This document shows, one piece after another, positions 7,845 through 14,779 of a stretch of 22,668 bases of DNA (position 1 is its first letter; each line of letters starts with the position of its first letter). A model generated the notes under the pieces. The model had not been told where the DNA came from. It searched no databases and saw nothing but the letters and a program-made list of their open reading frames with translations. Made by a program: the position numbers and the translations under genes. The stretch is taken from the NCBI GenBank assembly GCA_016788685.1, contig JAEUSS010000293.1:1-22668 (forward strand), read 5' to 3'. The DNA is from Prolixibacteraceae bacterium. GTDB taxonomy: Bacteria > Bacteroidota > Bacteroidia > Bacteroidales > Prolixibacteraceae.

Positions 7845-9281
7845 TTAAAACTCGGCACTCTTAGGGGTGCGCGGGAAGGCAATCACATCGCGGATATTAC
7901 CCATCCCGGTTACGAAAAGGAGCAAACGTTCGAAACCTAAGCCGAATCCGCTGTGGGGCACAGTGCCAAACCGGCGGGTATCCAGATACCATTCCATTTC
8001 GTGCGCCGGGACTCCCATTTCATTCATGCGAGCAACCAGTTTGTCCAGGTCTTCTTCACGCTGCGAACCTCCGATGATTTCACCAATTCCGGGGAACAAA
8101 ACGTCCATTGCAGCAACCGTTTTCCCATCGGCGTTCTGTTTCATATAGAAAGCTTTGATGTCTTTCGGGTAGTTGATCAGGATAACCGGTTTCTTGAAAT
8201 GTTTTTCAACCAGGTAACGTTCATGCTCGCTTTGTAAGTCGGTACCCCAGTCAACCGGGTATTGGAATTTGTTCTTTTTATAGTGGTTCGAATTCCGGAG
8301 AACTTCAATAGCTTCGGTGTACGGCAGACGAATAAAATCGTTCTCCAGGACGAAACGCAGTTTTTCAACCAGTTCCATCGAACGTTCATCCATTGGTTTG
8401 TTCTTCTCTTCTTCCTGAAGTCGTTTGCTTAGGAATTCCAGGTCGTCCATGCAATTGTCGAGTGCATACCTGATCAGCGATTTCAGGAAATCTTCAGCCA
8501 AATCCATGTTTTCCTGAAGTTCATAGAATGCCATTTCCGGTTCGATCATCCAGAACTCTGCCAGATGGCGGGCCGTATTTGAATTTTCGGCACGGAAAGT
8601 TGGGCCGAAGGTGTAAATTTCGCCCAGTGCAGTAGCTCCCAACTCGCCTTCCAGCTGTCCGGAAACCGTCAGGTTGGTCGATTTTCCGAAGAAGTCCTGA
8701 GCGTAATCGACGCTTCCGTCTTCCAAAAGCGGAGGGTTTTTGGCATCGAGCGTAGTGACTCGGAACATTTGTCCGGCACCTTCAGCATCCGACCCGGTAA
8801 CGATGGGGGTGTGCAGATAAACAAACCCTTTGCTGTTGAAATAGTTGTGTATGGCAAAAGCCATGGCGTGGCGGATACGGAACACTGCGCTGAAAGTGGC
8901 CGTGCGGAAACGCAGGTGCGCATTTTCGCGTAAAAATTCGAGGCTGTGCTTTTTGGGCTGAATCGGGTATTTGTCCGGATCTGATTTTCCGTATATTACA
9001 ATTTCGGCAGCATTCAGCTCAACCAACTGCCCGCTTCCCTGCGAAGCAACCAGGTTCCCGGTAATTCCGAGGGCCGCGCTGGTATTAATGTCTTTTAAAA
9101 AATCTTCACCAAATTTCTCAACATCAGCAACAACCTGCAAATTATGAATGGTCGAACCGTCATTCAATGCAATGAAATTAACGTTTTTGCTACCTCTTTT
9201 GGTTCGTACCCAACCCTTTACAACTACCTGTTGTCCAACAAGCTCCCCTTTCAGGATTTCTTTAATTTTGAGTCGTTTCAT
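7845..9281 (-). CDS. asnS: Asparagine-tRNA ligase (AsnRS)
   Basis: This 478-residue class IIb aminoacyl-tRNA synthetase charges tRNA-Asn with asparagine using ATP. The N-terminal OB-fold anticodon-binding domain occupies about residues 1-110 ([20 protein letters not shown]). Motif 2 is the AsnRS-specific [20 protein letters not shown], which separates it from AspRS. Motif 3 near the C-terminus is [20 protein letters not shown], followed by the usual FPRTP ending. Length and ends are normal. A TACTTTTG box lies 53-60 bases before the start. A tRNA-Asn with the matching GTT anticodon lies 1.3 kb away on the other strand. Direct charging of asparagine implies the organism need not depend on the Asp-to-Asn amidation route. 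Confidence 0.98.
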   Translation of the reverse strand: MKRLKIKEILKGELVGQQVVVKGWVRTKRGSKNVNFIALNDGSTIHNLQVVADVEKFGEDFLKDINTSAALGITGNLVASQGSGQLVELNAAEIVIYGKSDPDKYPIQPKKHSLEFLRENAHLRFRTATFSAVFRIRHAMAFAIHNYFNSKGFVYLHTPIVTGSDAEGAGQMFRVTTLDAKNPPLLEDGSVDYAQDFFGKSTNLTVSGQLEGELGATALGEIYTFGPTFRAENSNTARHLAEFWMIEPEMAFYELQENMDLAEDFLKSLIRYALDNCMDDLEFLSKRLQEEEKNKPMDERSMELVEKLRFVLENDFIRLPYTEAIEVLRNSNHYKKNKFQYPVDWGTDLQSEHERYLVEKHFKKPVILINYPKDIKAFYMKQNADGKTVAAMDVLFPGIGEIIGGSQREEDLDKLVARMNEMGVPAHEMEWYLDTRRFGTVPHSGFGLGFERLLLFVTGMGNIRDVIAFPRTPKSAEF

Positions 9282-9333
9282 ACTGTATGTCGTTTGCTGA
9301 TAATTAGTTATTATTTGCTGTTTTTAGAGTTTA

Positions 9334-9341
9334 CAAAAGTA
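9334..9341 (-). promoter_or_regulatory. Candidate -7 box for asnS
   Basis: Minus-strand TACTTTTG matches TAnnTTTG and would give a leader of about 45 bases for asnS. The upstream -33 region has only weak TTG-like sequence. Confidence 0.42.
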
Positions 9342-9425
9342 GCCTTTATCTGCCTGAAAACCCAACAGGGCGGATAAAAATCAATTTCGGGCATGAAAAA
9401 TTAAGATTTCGGGCGGCGCGTTCAG

Positions 9426-9456
9426 CGCTGAGCCGAAGTTTGCCTTCAGCTCAGCG
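9426..9456 (-). terminator. Strong hairpin after the PfkB kinase gene
   Basis: A 13-base-pair stem (9426-9438 with 9444-9456, one G-U pair when read leftward) has a 5-base loop. It starts 6 bases past the kinase stop codon. No clear T tract follows, so it could also act as an mRNA-stabilising end. Confidence 0.45.
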
Positions 9457-9462
9457 TACCGG

Positions 9463-10473
9463 TCATCTTTTTAACAGTTCAATTTCCGGAAGCAGTGTTG
9501 TCCAGGTTTCTTCGGGTATCTTGGCTCCCATTACTTCTACTACATTTCCGGCGAGGAGAGAGCCTATTTTTCCGGCTACTTCCAGATCGAGGTTTTCGGC
9601 CAGTGCATACAGGAATCCTGCTGCATAGATGTCGCCGGCACCGGTTGTGTCGATACTTTTTACTTTAATCGCTTCAATTTTCAGTATCCGGTCGCCTGTT
9701 TTGATGAGCGACCCCTGGGCTCCGAGTTTTACAACGGCGATGTCGCACATGGAGGCAATTTCGTTCAATGCCTCTTCCGGAGTCTTTCCGGTAAGAGCCA
9801 GGGCTTCCTCTTCGTTGGCAAATACGATATCGACATATTCACGAATAATCCGGTTCAGGAAATCGATATTGGCCTCCACAATATTAAAGCTTGCCATGTC
9901 GATTGCTACCAGCAGTCCGTTTTCTTTCGCTGTTTTCATGGCCGATTCGATAAGCGAATGGTTTTGTACCAGGTAGCCTTCGATGTGAAGAATACCGTAA
10001 TTCCTGAAAATATCCGGAATCATTTCTTCGGCAGTCAATTCCATGGCAGCACCCAAATAAGTACCGAATGTGCGTTCAGAGTCGGTGCTGATCAACGCGG
10101 TTGCGTGGCCGGTTCCGGTTTCAGAATAGAAAAAGTGGGTGTTGATTTTATTATTCCTGAAATCTTCGACATAGAAATTACCGAATTCGTCGTCTGAAAT
10201 CTTACCGATATAGCCGCAGCTACCGCCTAATTTTGCAATTCCATGTATGGTATTAGCTGCGGATCCTCCGGTTTGAATGATTCGGGTATTAATTTTTGTT
10301 TCTTTTTTGATTTCATCAGAAAGAACCGCATCAACTAAAGTCATGCTTCCTTTTTGAAGTCCAAATTTTTGTAACACAGAGTCATCCGTAATATTAATTA
10401 AAACATCGATCAGGGCATTCCCGATTCCGAGAATGGATTTTTGCTTGTTTGGTGCGCCAGTAAATGAGTTCAT
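9463..10473 (-). CDS. PfkB-family sugar kinase, adenosine kinase-like
   Basis: This 336-residue ribokinase/PfkB-fold kinase phosphorylates a sugar or nucleoside from ATP. The N-terminus IGNALIDVLINI starts the first strand. TGGSAANTIHGIAKLGG is the PfkB substrate-site signature with its GG pair. DTTGAGDIYAAGF at residues 275-287 is signature 2, with Asp281 as catalytic base. The overall pattern matches bacteroidotal proteins named adenosine kinase, which make AMP from adenosine in purine salvage. That would fit the purine nucleoside phosphorylase 3.5 kb away, but ribokinase- or fructokinase-like specificity cannot be excluded by reading. It is probably a single gene, with its own -7 box TATTTTTG 15 bases before the ATG and a hairpin after the stop. 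No SD is visible. Confidence 0.87.
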   Translation of the reverse strand: MNSFTGAPNKQKSILGIGNALIDVLINITDDSVLQKFGLQKGSMTLVDAVLSDEIKKETKINTRIIQTGGSAANTIHGIAKLGGSCGYIGKISDDEFGNFYVEDFRNNKINTHFFYSETGTGHATALISTDSERTFGTYLGAAMELTAEEMIPDIFRNYGILHIEGYLVQNHSLIESAMKTAKENGLLVAIDMASFNIVEANIDFLNRIIREYVDIVFANEEEALALTGKTPEEALNEIASMCDIAVVKLGAQGSLIKTGDRILKIEAIKVKSIDTTGAGDIYAAGFLYALAENLDLEVAGKIGSLLAGNVVEVMGAKIPEETWTTLLPEIELLKR

Positions 10474-10487
10474 GTAAATTTTTTTTG

Positions 10488-10495
10488 CAAAAATA
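10488..10495 (-). promoter_or_regulatory. Candidate -7 box for the PfkB kinase gene
   Basis: Minus-strand TATTTTTG, followed by C, fits TAnnTTTG and would give a very short leader. It forms an inverted pair (GCAAAAATA and TATTTTTGC) with the box at 10519-10526 that faces the tRNA. Confidence 0.42.
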
Positions 10496-10518
10496 TTTTT
10501 TCTTTTCGGAAAAGCTAC

Positions 10519-10526
10519 TATTTTTG
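10519..10526 (+). promoter_or_regulatory. Candidate -7 box for tRNA-Asn
   Basis: TATTTTTG matches TAnnTTTG and lies 55 bases before the mature tRNA, which implies a 5' leader of about 50 bases for RNase P to remove. Confidence 0.5.
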
Positions 10527-10581
10527 CATCGCTTTAGAAAACAAAACACACCGTTTGTGAGTGATCAAAAAGCGAAAAAAT

Positions 10582-10655
10582 TCTCTAGTAGCTCAGTTGG
10601 TTAGAGCGGCGGACTGTTAATCCGTAGGTCGTAGGTTCAAGTCCTACCTGGAGAG
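10582..10655 (+). tRNA. tRNA-Asn (anticodon GTT)
   Basis: The 74-base sequence folds as a complete cloverleaf. The acceptor stem TCTCTAG pairs with CTGGAGA (one G-U) and G is the discriminator base. The D arm is GCTC-AGTTGGTTA-GAGC. The anticodon stem GCGGA/TCCGT encloses CTGTTAA, with the anticodon GTT at 10616-10618. The variable loop is AGGTC. The T arm is GTAGG-TTCAAGT-CCTAC. CCA is not encoded (CAAAA follows) and must be added by the CCA enzyme. The cognate synthetase gene asnS is 1.3 kb away. Confidence 0.98.
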
Positions 10656-10656
10656 C

Positions 10657-10694
10657 AAAAGAGGCTGTCTCGAAAGAGTTCAGCCTCTTTTTTT
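10657..10694 (+). terminator. Rho-independent terminator of tRNA-Asn
   Basis: Starting two bases after the tRNA, AAAAGAGGCTG (10657-10667) pairs perfectly with CAGCCTCTTTT (10681-10691). The loop can itself fold as CTC-GAAA-GAG, a GNRA tetraloop. The 3' arm merges into a T run. Confidence 0.88.
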
Positions 10695-10721
10695 GTCTTT
10701 TCCAATTCGTCCTGAAATAGC

Positions 10722-10805
10722 GGATCAATGGGATCAATTCGGATCAATTCAACATTAGGGTGGATCCTACCTTTTCATGCATAAATTTTGGATCAATGGA
10801 TCAAT
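10722..10805. repeat. Cluster of five GGATCAAT repeats in a gene-free stretch
   Basis: The octamer GGATCAAT occurs at 10722-10729, 10731-10738, 10741-10748, 10790-10797 and 10798-10805. Spacing is 8-10 bases within the two groups, with a 41-base gap between them. The gap contains GGATCC at 10762-10767. The stretch 10656-10974 has no convincing gene on either strand; besides these repeats it holds only the tRNA terminator and a palindrome near its right end. The repeats could be a protein-binding cluster or the remains of a small intergenic repeat. Confidence 0.6.
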
Positions 10806-10946
10806 TAAGGTAGAACGCTGGAAATCTTTCTGTTTGTTTGGCTTGGAAATAGAATCCGCGCAACAACACAAACAAGGCGATCCCGTTCAGAATTTAGCCA
10901 CAGAAGTAGTTACTGTCTGATTTGGTCCCGGAAGTTGGAGTGAAAA

Positions 10947-10958
10947 GCGTTTAAACGC
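10947..10958. other. 12-base perfect palindrome GCGTTTAAACGC
   Basis: It lies 17 bases past the stop of the DUF493-like gene. Read leftward it is followed by TTTT, so a short terminator stem is possible, but with a 4-base loop only 4 pairs remain. It may equally be a dyad binding site or chance. Confidence 0.3.
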
Positions 10959-10974
10959 AATCGGATTGAATGGC

Positions 10975-11247
10975 CTACAAGATAATCACTCCTTCAATCG
11001 TATCCACTTTTTCTAAGATTTCGATGATCTGGTCGGCGTTTTGCATTTCGGCAACACAGGTAATTGAAACGTGTTTCAGACTGGAAGTATGCTTAAACGT
11101 CAGTTCGCCGTGAACCGACAAGATTGATTTGACTTGTTCCACCTTTCCACCGTTGTTCGGAGTTATAAATTTGAACATGTACTTCAGAGGCCAGGTTTCG
11201 GTTTCCATCAGCCTGTATCGTAGTGTTTTGAACTTATCTGGTTTCAT
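10975..11247 (-). CDS. DUF493/YbeD-like small protein
   Basis: This is a 90-residue protein of the DUF493 (YbeD) family, a small ACT-like alpha/beta fold of unknown or possibly regulatory function. Visible family traits are WPLKYMFKFITPNN near the start, a run of strands and helices with LTFKHTSSLKHVSITCVAEM, and a C-terminal helix with IIEILEKVDTIEGVIIL. The fit of this last part to a ferredoxin-like fold is good. A longer frame begins at 11283, but the ATG at 11247 is preferred: the family N-terminus begins there, and the purine-rich AGAAAGAAA precedes it. The gene is monocistronic as far as can be seen and divergent from cls. No function is invented here. Confidence 0.82.
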   Translation of the reverse strand: MKPDKFKTLRYRLMETETWPLKYMFKFITPNNGGKVEQVKSILSVHGELTFKHTSSLKHVSITCVAEMQNADQIIEILEKVDTIEGVIIL

Positions 11248-11262
11248 AAAATTTCTTTCTGC

Positions 11263-11270
11263 CAAAACTA
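11263..11270 (-). promoter_or_regulatory. Candidate -7 box for the DUF493-like gene
   Basis: Minus-strand TAGTTTTG fits TAnnTTTG and sits 15 bases before the preferred ATG at 11247. If correct it rules out the upstream ATG at 11283. No clear -33 element is seen. Confidence 0.38.
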
Positions 11271-11401
11271 ACAGAAAAATCACATCATTTGTTGAGGGCA
11301 GGGTGGTCAGATGTTTCGGTATTCTTAAATCATGCGCTTACTTTTTTTATAATAAGATATTTGATGTAATTTAGTTACGTTAATCTTTTTTGTAGTGAAA
11401 C

Positions 11402-12865
11402 ATGGGAATTTTGTTTGACATCTGGATGTCGATGCCGGGGCTGGTTACCATCCTCTATTTTTTGACGGTTGTTTTTATTGCTTTTCTGATTATTCTTGAA
11501 AACCGGAACCCGGTGAAAACCATCAGCTGGATACTGGTTCTGGTATTGCTTCCTTTTATCGGCATTGTAATTTATCTTTTTTTCGGTCAAGAATACCGGA
11601 AAACAAAAATGTATTCGCGCAAAGGATTAAAGAGCCTCGAAAAACTGCGGAATCTGACCCTGGAACAACTGGATAACCTCCCGAAAAATCATTTCCAGAT
11701 TTCCGACCGGCTGTATTCAAAAAGGCGGCTGATGAACCTGCTGCTTTCTAATTCGAATGCTATCCTGACCAACAATAACGAACTCCGGATTCTGCGGAAC
11801 GGGGAGGAAACCTTTACCGAAATCTTTAGCGCCATTGAACAGGCTCGTCACCATATACACCTCGAATATTACATTGTTGAGGATGACACGATCGGGAATT
11901 ACCTGCGCGAATTGCTGATCAAAAAGGCTCGCGAAGGTGTAGAGGTGCGGTTTATTTACGATGATGTGGGGAGTTGGGAACTGAAACGCAAATTTCTGCG
12001 CTCGATGTCGGATGCCGGTGTAAAAGTTGATTGTTTCATGAGAGTCCGCTTCCCGATGTTGACTTCAAAGGTTAATTACCGTAATCACCGCAAGATACTG
12101 GTGATTGACGGAGATACCGCTTTTGTCGGAGGATTGAATTTTGCGGATCGCTACCGTGACGGCGTTCCGGGCATCGGGCCCTGGCGCGACACACACCTGA
12201 AAGTAACCGGTGGCGGAGCAACGGCACTGCAAATTATTTTTATGGCCGACTGGTATTTCGTTTCCAAAGAAATTCTGAAGGGTGAAAAATACTTTAAACC
12301 ATTTGAATCGGGCAACGGCAAGCTGGTGCAGATGACTGCCAGCGGTCCTGACTCGGATTGGGAGAGTATCGGGCAGGCTTACTTCGCGGCAATTGCTTCG
12401 GCTACCAATTATGTCTATATCTCAACGCCATACCTGATGCCGACTTCAGACATTATAACTGCCCTGAAAACCTCAGCCCTGGGGGGCATCGATGTGCGCA
12501 TCATTGTACCCGGAATGTCGGATGCAATAACTCCCAAGTGGGGAACCAATTCGTATATTGAAGAATTACTCGAAGCTGGTGTTAAGGTTTATTTCTACAG
12601 AGCCGGATTTACTCACAGCAAAGTGATTGTAGTTGACGGGCTGTTCTCTTCAGTTGGAACGGCGAACCTGGATTTTCGCAGCCTGGAAACAAATTTTGAG
12701 GTGAATGCCATGATTTATGACGAAGAAATTGCCGACATCCTTGCCGACCAGTTTCTCGAAGATCAGGATCAGAGCGAACAGGTGCTTCTGGAAGAATGGA
12801 TCAACCGCCCGAGAATCGATAAAATCAAAGAATCGTTTGCCCGCCTTTTAAGTCCTATGCTGTAG
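11402..12865 (+). CDS. cls: Cardiolipin synthase (phospholipase D family)
   Basis: At 487 residues this is a normal-length bacterial cardiolipin synthase, which joins two phosphatidylglycerols into cardiolipin and glycerol in the inner membrane. Two membrane segments occupy about residues 10-35 and 40-62. They are followed by the linker FFGQEYRKTK typical of Cls. Two PLD catalytic HKD motifs are intact: H229-x-K231-x4-D236 (HRKILVID) followed by GGLNFADRY, and H405-x-K407-x4-D412 (HSKVIVVD) followed by SVGTANLDFRS. Start ATG 11402 gives the usual N-terminus. It faces the dehydratase gene convergently and seems to be a single gene. Membrane relevance may tie it loosely to the nearby lpxK, but nothing shows co-regulation. 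Confidence 0.96.
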   Translation: MGILFDIWMSMPGLVTILYFLTVVFIAFLIILENRNPVKTISWILVLVLLPFIGIVIYLFFGQEYRKTKMYSRKGLKSLEKLRNLTLEQLDNLPKNHFQISDRLYSKRRLMNLLLSNSNAILTNNNELRILRNGEETFTEIFSAIEQARHHIHLEYYIVEDDTIGNYLRELLIKKAREGVEVRFIYDDVGSWELKRKFLRSMSDAGVKVDCFMRVRFPMLTSKVNYRNHRKILVIDGDTAFVGGLNFADRYRDGVPGIGPWRDTHLKVTGGGATALQIIFMADWYFVSKEILKGEKYFKPFESGNGKLVQMTASGPDSDWESIGQAYFAAIASATNYVYISTPYLMPTSDIITALKTSALGGIDVRIIVPGMSDAITPKWGTNSYIEELLEAGVKVYFYRAGFTHSKVIVVDGLFSSVGTANLDFRSLETNFEVNAMIYDEEIADILADQFLEDQDQSEQVLLEEWINRPRIDKIKESFARLLSPML

Positions 12866-12998
12866 AGCCGGACGCGCTTTTTCCGCCAGGTTCAGTGTGT
12901 CCGCGCTGCCGGCCAATCAGCTGTTTCTGTAAATGTTTTGGGCCTGAAGGGTTCCCGGAAGAAGTCTTCAGGGCATCAGAACGAAAGGGAAGGTGGGA

Positions 12999-13946
12999 TT
13001 AAAACGGTAATTTCCCCAGGTCAACATTTCCTCCGCTCAGGATGATGCCCACCTTTTTGCCTTTCACCTCCACCCGGTTTTCGAGGATGGCGGCCAGCGG
13101 AACTGCCGACGAAGGTTCGATGATGATTTTCATCCGCTCCCAGATCATGCGCATGGCAGCAACAATGTTTTCTTCTGAAACGGTTGCAATCTGGTCTACT
13201 TCATTCAGGATAATGGGAAAAGTAAGGCTGCCGAGCGAGGTCAGCAGGCCGTCGGCAATGGTCCGGGGGGCCACCGACGGAATCAGTGTGTGGGAATAGA
13301 ACGACCGGAAAGCGTCGTCGGCGCCGGCAGGTTCGGCGGCAACAACCCGTACACCGGGCAGCATGGCTTTGGCCGAGAGGGCGGTTCCGCTCAGTAATCC
13401 GCCGCCGCCCACAGGAGCCATCACGAGGTCGGGCGCGCCGGTTTCTTCAATCAGTTCTTTGGCGGCAGTTCCCTGTCCGCAAATGACGTTGAAGTTGTTG
13501 TACGGATGGATTTCGGTGGCGCCGGTTTCTTCGGCTACCCGCTTCAGGGTCGATTCGCGGGCGGCCAGAGTTGGTTCGCAGAAGGTGATGCGGGCTCCGT
13601 ATCCGGCCACGGCCTTCTTTTTGATTTCGGGAGCATTTTCGGGCATCACAATGTAGGCCGGAATACCGCGCATGCGTGCGGCCAAAGCCAGCGCGGCCGC
13701 GTGATTTCCGGACGAATGGGTGCAAACCCCGTTGCGGGCTTCTTCCGGAGTTAAAGAGAATACCGAGTTGCACGCTCCCCGAAACTTGAACGCGCCGACC
13801 TTCTGAAGGTTTTCGCACTTGAAAAACAATTCGGCTCCAACCATCTGGTTGATGCTTTGCGAAGTGAAAACCGGCGTACGGTGGATGTACGGCCGGATCA
13901 GTTCGTGTGCTTTTTCGATGTCAGCGAAGGTAGGTAATGCGCCCAT
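12999..13946 (-). CDS. Threonine/serine dehydratase (PLP-dependent, no ACT domain)
   Basis: This 315-residue fold-type II PLP enzyme most resembles catabolic threonine ammonia-lyase, which makes 2-oxobutanoate and ammonia. Serine racemase/dehydratase is the main alternative. Lys54 in GAFKFRGACNS is the Schiff-base lysine. The substrate loop SSGNHAAALALAAR follows. GGGGLLSGTALS is the phosphate-binding glycine loop, and the C-terminal ILSGGNVD is the usual strand near the PLP ring nitrogen. The C-terminal ACT regulatory domain of biosynthetic IlvA is missing, so isoleucine feedback control is unlikely. The ATG lies 20 bases after the PNP stop, so it is probably the third gene of an lpxK-PNP-dehydratase unit. 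The coding DNA is clearly richer in G+C than the carotenoid region. Confidence 0.9.
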   Translation of the reverse strand: MGALPTFADIEKAHELIRPYIHRTPVFTSQSINQMVGAELFFKCENLQKVGAFKFRGACNSVFSLTPEEARNGVCTHSSGNHAAALALAARMRGIPAYIVMPENAPEIKKKAVAGYGARITFCEPTLAARESTLKRVAEETGATEIHPYNNFNVICGQGTAAKELIEETGAPDLVMAPVGGGGLLSGTALSAKAMLPGVRVVAAEPAGADDAFRSFYSHTLIPSVAPRTIADGLLTSLGSLTFPIILNEVDQIATVSEENIVAAMRMIWERMKIIIEPSSAVPLAAILENRVEVKGKKVGIILSGGNVDLGKLPF

Positions 13947-13966
13947 AACGATATCGGATTCAGGTT

Positions 13967-14779
13967 TTACAGTCCGGCAATCAGTTCTTTCAGGATCAGG
14001 GTCATGTTGGGTTCGGCTTTCATGGCTACTTCCTGAACTTCTTCGTGCGAGATTTCGACGATCTGCCCGGGCACGCCGCTGTCGGTGACGATGGAAATGC
14101 CAAAGACCGTCATGTCCATGTGGCGGGCGACAATCACTTCCGGAACGGTTGACATGCCGACCACATCAGCGCCCAGGTGGCGGAACATCAGGTATTCGGC
14201 CGGAGTTTCAAACGTTGGGCCCGACACCCCGACGTAAACACCTTCTTTGATCGTGATGCTGTTTTTCAGCGCGATGGCCTTGGCCTTGTTGCGCAGGTGC
14301 GCGTCGTAGGTTTTGCTCATATCGGGAAACCGCGTTCCGAGTTCGTTGATGTTTTTGCCGCGCAGCGGGTGTTCGGGGAAGAAGTTGATGTGGTCGTTAA
14401 TGATGACAATATCGCCCACTTTGTAGTCGGGGTTCAGTCCTCCGGAAGCGTTCGAAACGAACAGGGTGTTGATGCCCATCAGCTTCATGACGCGGACCGG
14501 GAAGGTCACTTCTTTCATCGAATAGCCTTCGTAGTAATGAAAGCGGCCCTGCATAGCCAGTACGGTTTTTCCGCCCAGTTGGCCTACAATCAGCTGGCCT
14601 GAATGGCCGTCGACGGTTGAAACAGGGAAGTCGGGAATCCGGGAATAGGGGATGGTCTGCTCAATTTCAATTTCTTTAACCAGTCCGCCCAGTCCTGAAC
14701 CTAAAATGATTCCGGCGTCAATTGGCTTTTTTACTATTTCGTTTATGAAGGTCGCGGTTGCTTTTATTTTCTCTAACAT
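13967..14779 (-). CDS. punA: Purine nucleoside phosphorylase, trimeric type
   Basis: This 270-residue protein is of the family that splits purine nucleosides with phosphate into base and ribose-1-phosphate. GSGLGG at 27-32 starts the phosphate site. GRFHYYEG includes His81, the human His86 equivalent. SNASGGLNPDY binds the base and sugar, and SGPTFETPAEY carries Phe190-Glu191, matching human Phe200-Glu201. GMSTVPEVIVARH gives Met209. At the position of human Asn243, which selects 6-oxopurines, the residue is Asp233 (IVTDSG), as in methylthioadenosine phosphorylases; substrate range may thus differ. The N-terminal helix before GSGLGG overlaps the end of lpxK by 62 bases, and no later Met offers a sensible start, so the overlap looks real. 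It acts in purine salvage in the cytosol. Confidence 0.93.
   Translation of the reverse strand: MLEKIKATATFINEIVKKPIDAGIILGSGLGGLVKEIEIEQTIPYSRIPDFPVSTVDGHSGQLIVGQLGGKTVLAMQGRFHYYEGYSMKEVTFPVRVMKLMGINTLFVSNASGGLNPDYKVGDIVIINDHINFFPEHPLRGKNINELGTRFPDMSKTYDAHLRNKAKAIALKNSITIKEGVYVGVSGPTFETPAEYLMFRHLGADVVGMSTVPEVIVARHMDMTVFGISIVTDSGVPGQIVEISHEEVQEVAMKAEPNMTLILKELIAGL

Noticed and set aside
10656..10974. Possible CRISPR or small array because of regular octamers
   Set aside because: Repeats are only 8 bases with spacing of 0-2 bases, no spacers of uniform length, and no cas genes anywhere in the window.
12943..12972. CCTGAAG/CTTCAGG stem between cls and the dehydratase gene
   Set aside because: Only 7 pairs with a 16-base loop and no T tract on either side; too weak to call a terminator for the convergent genes.
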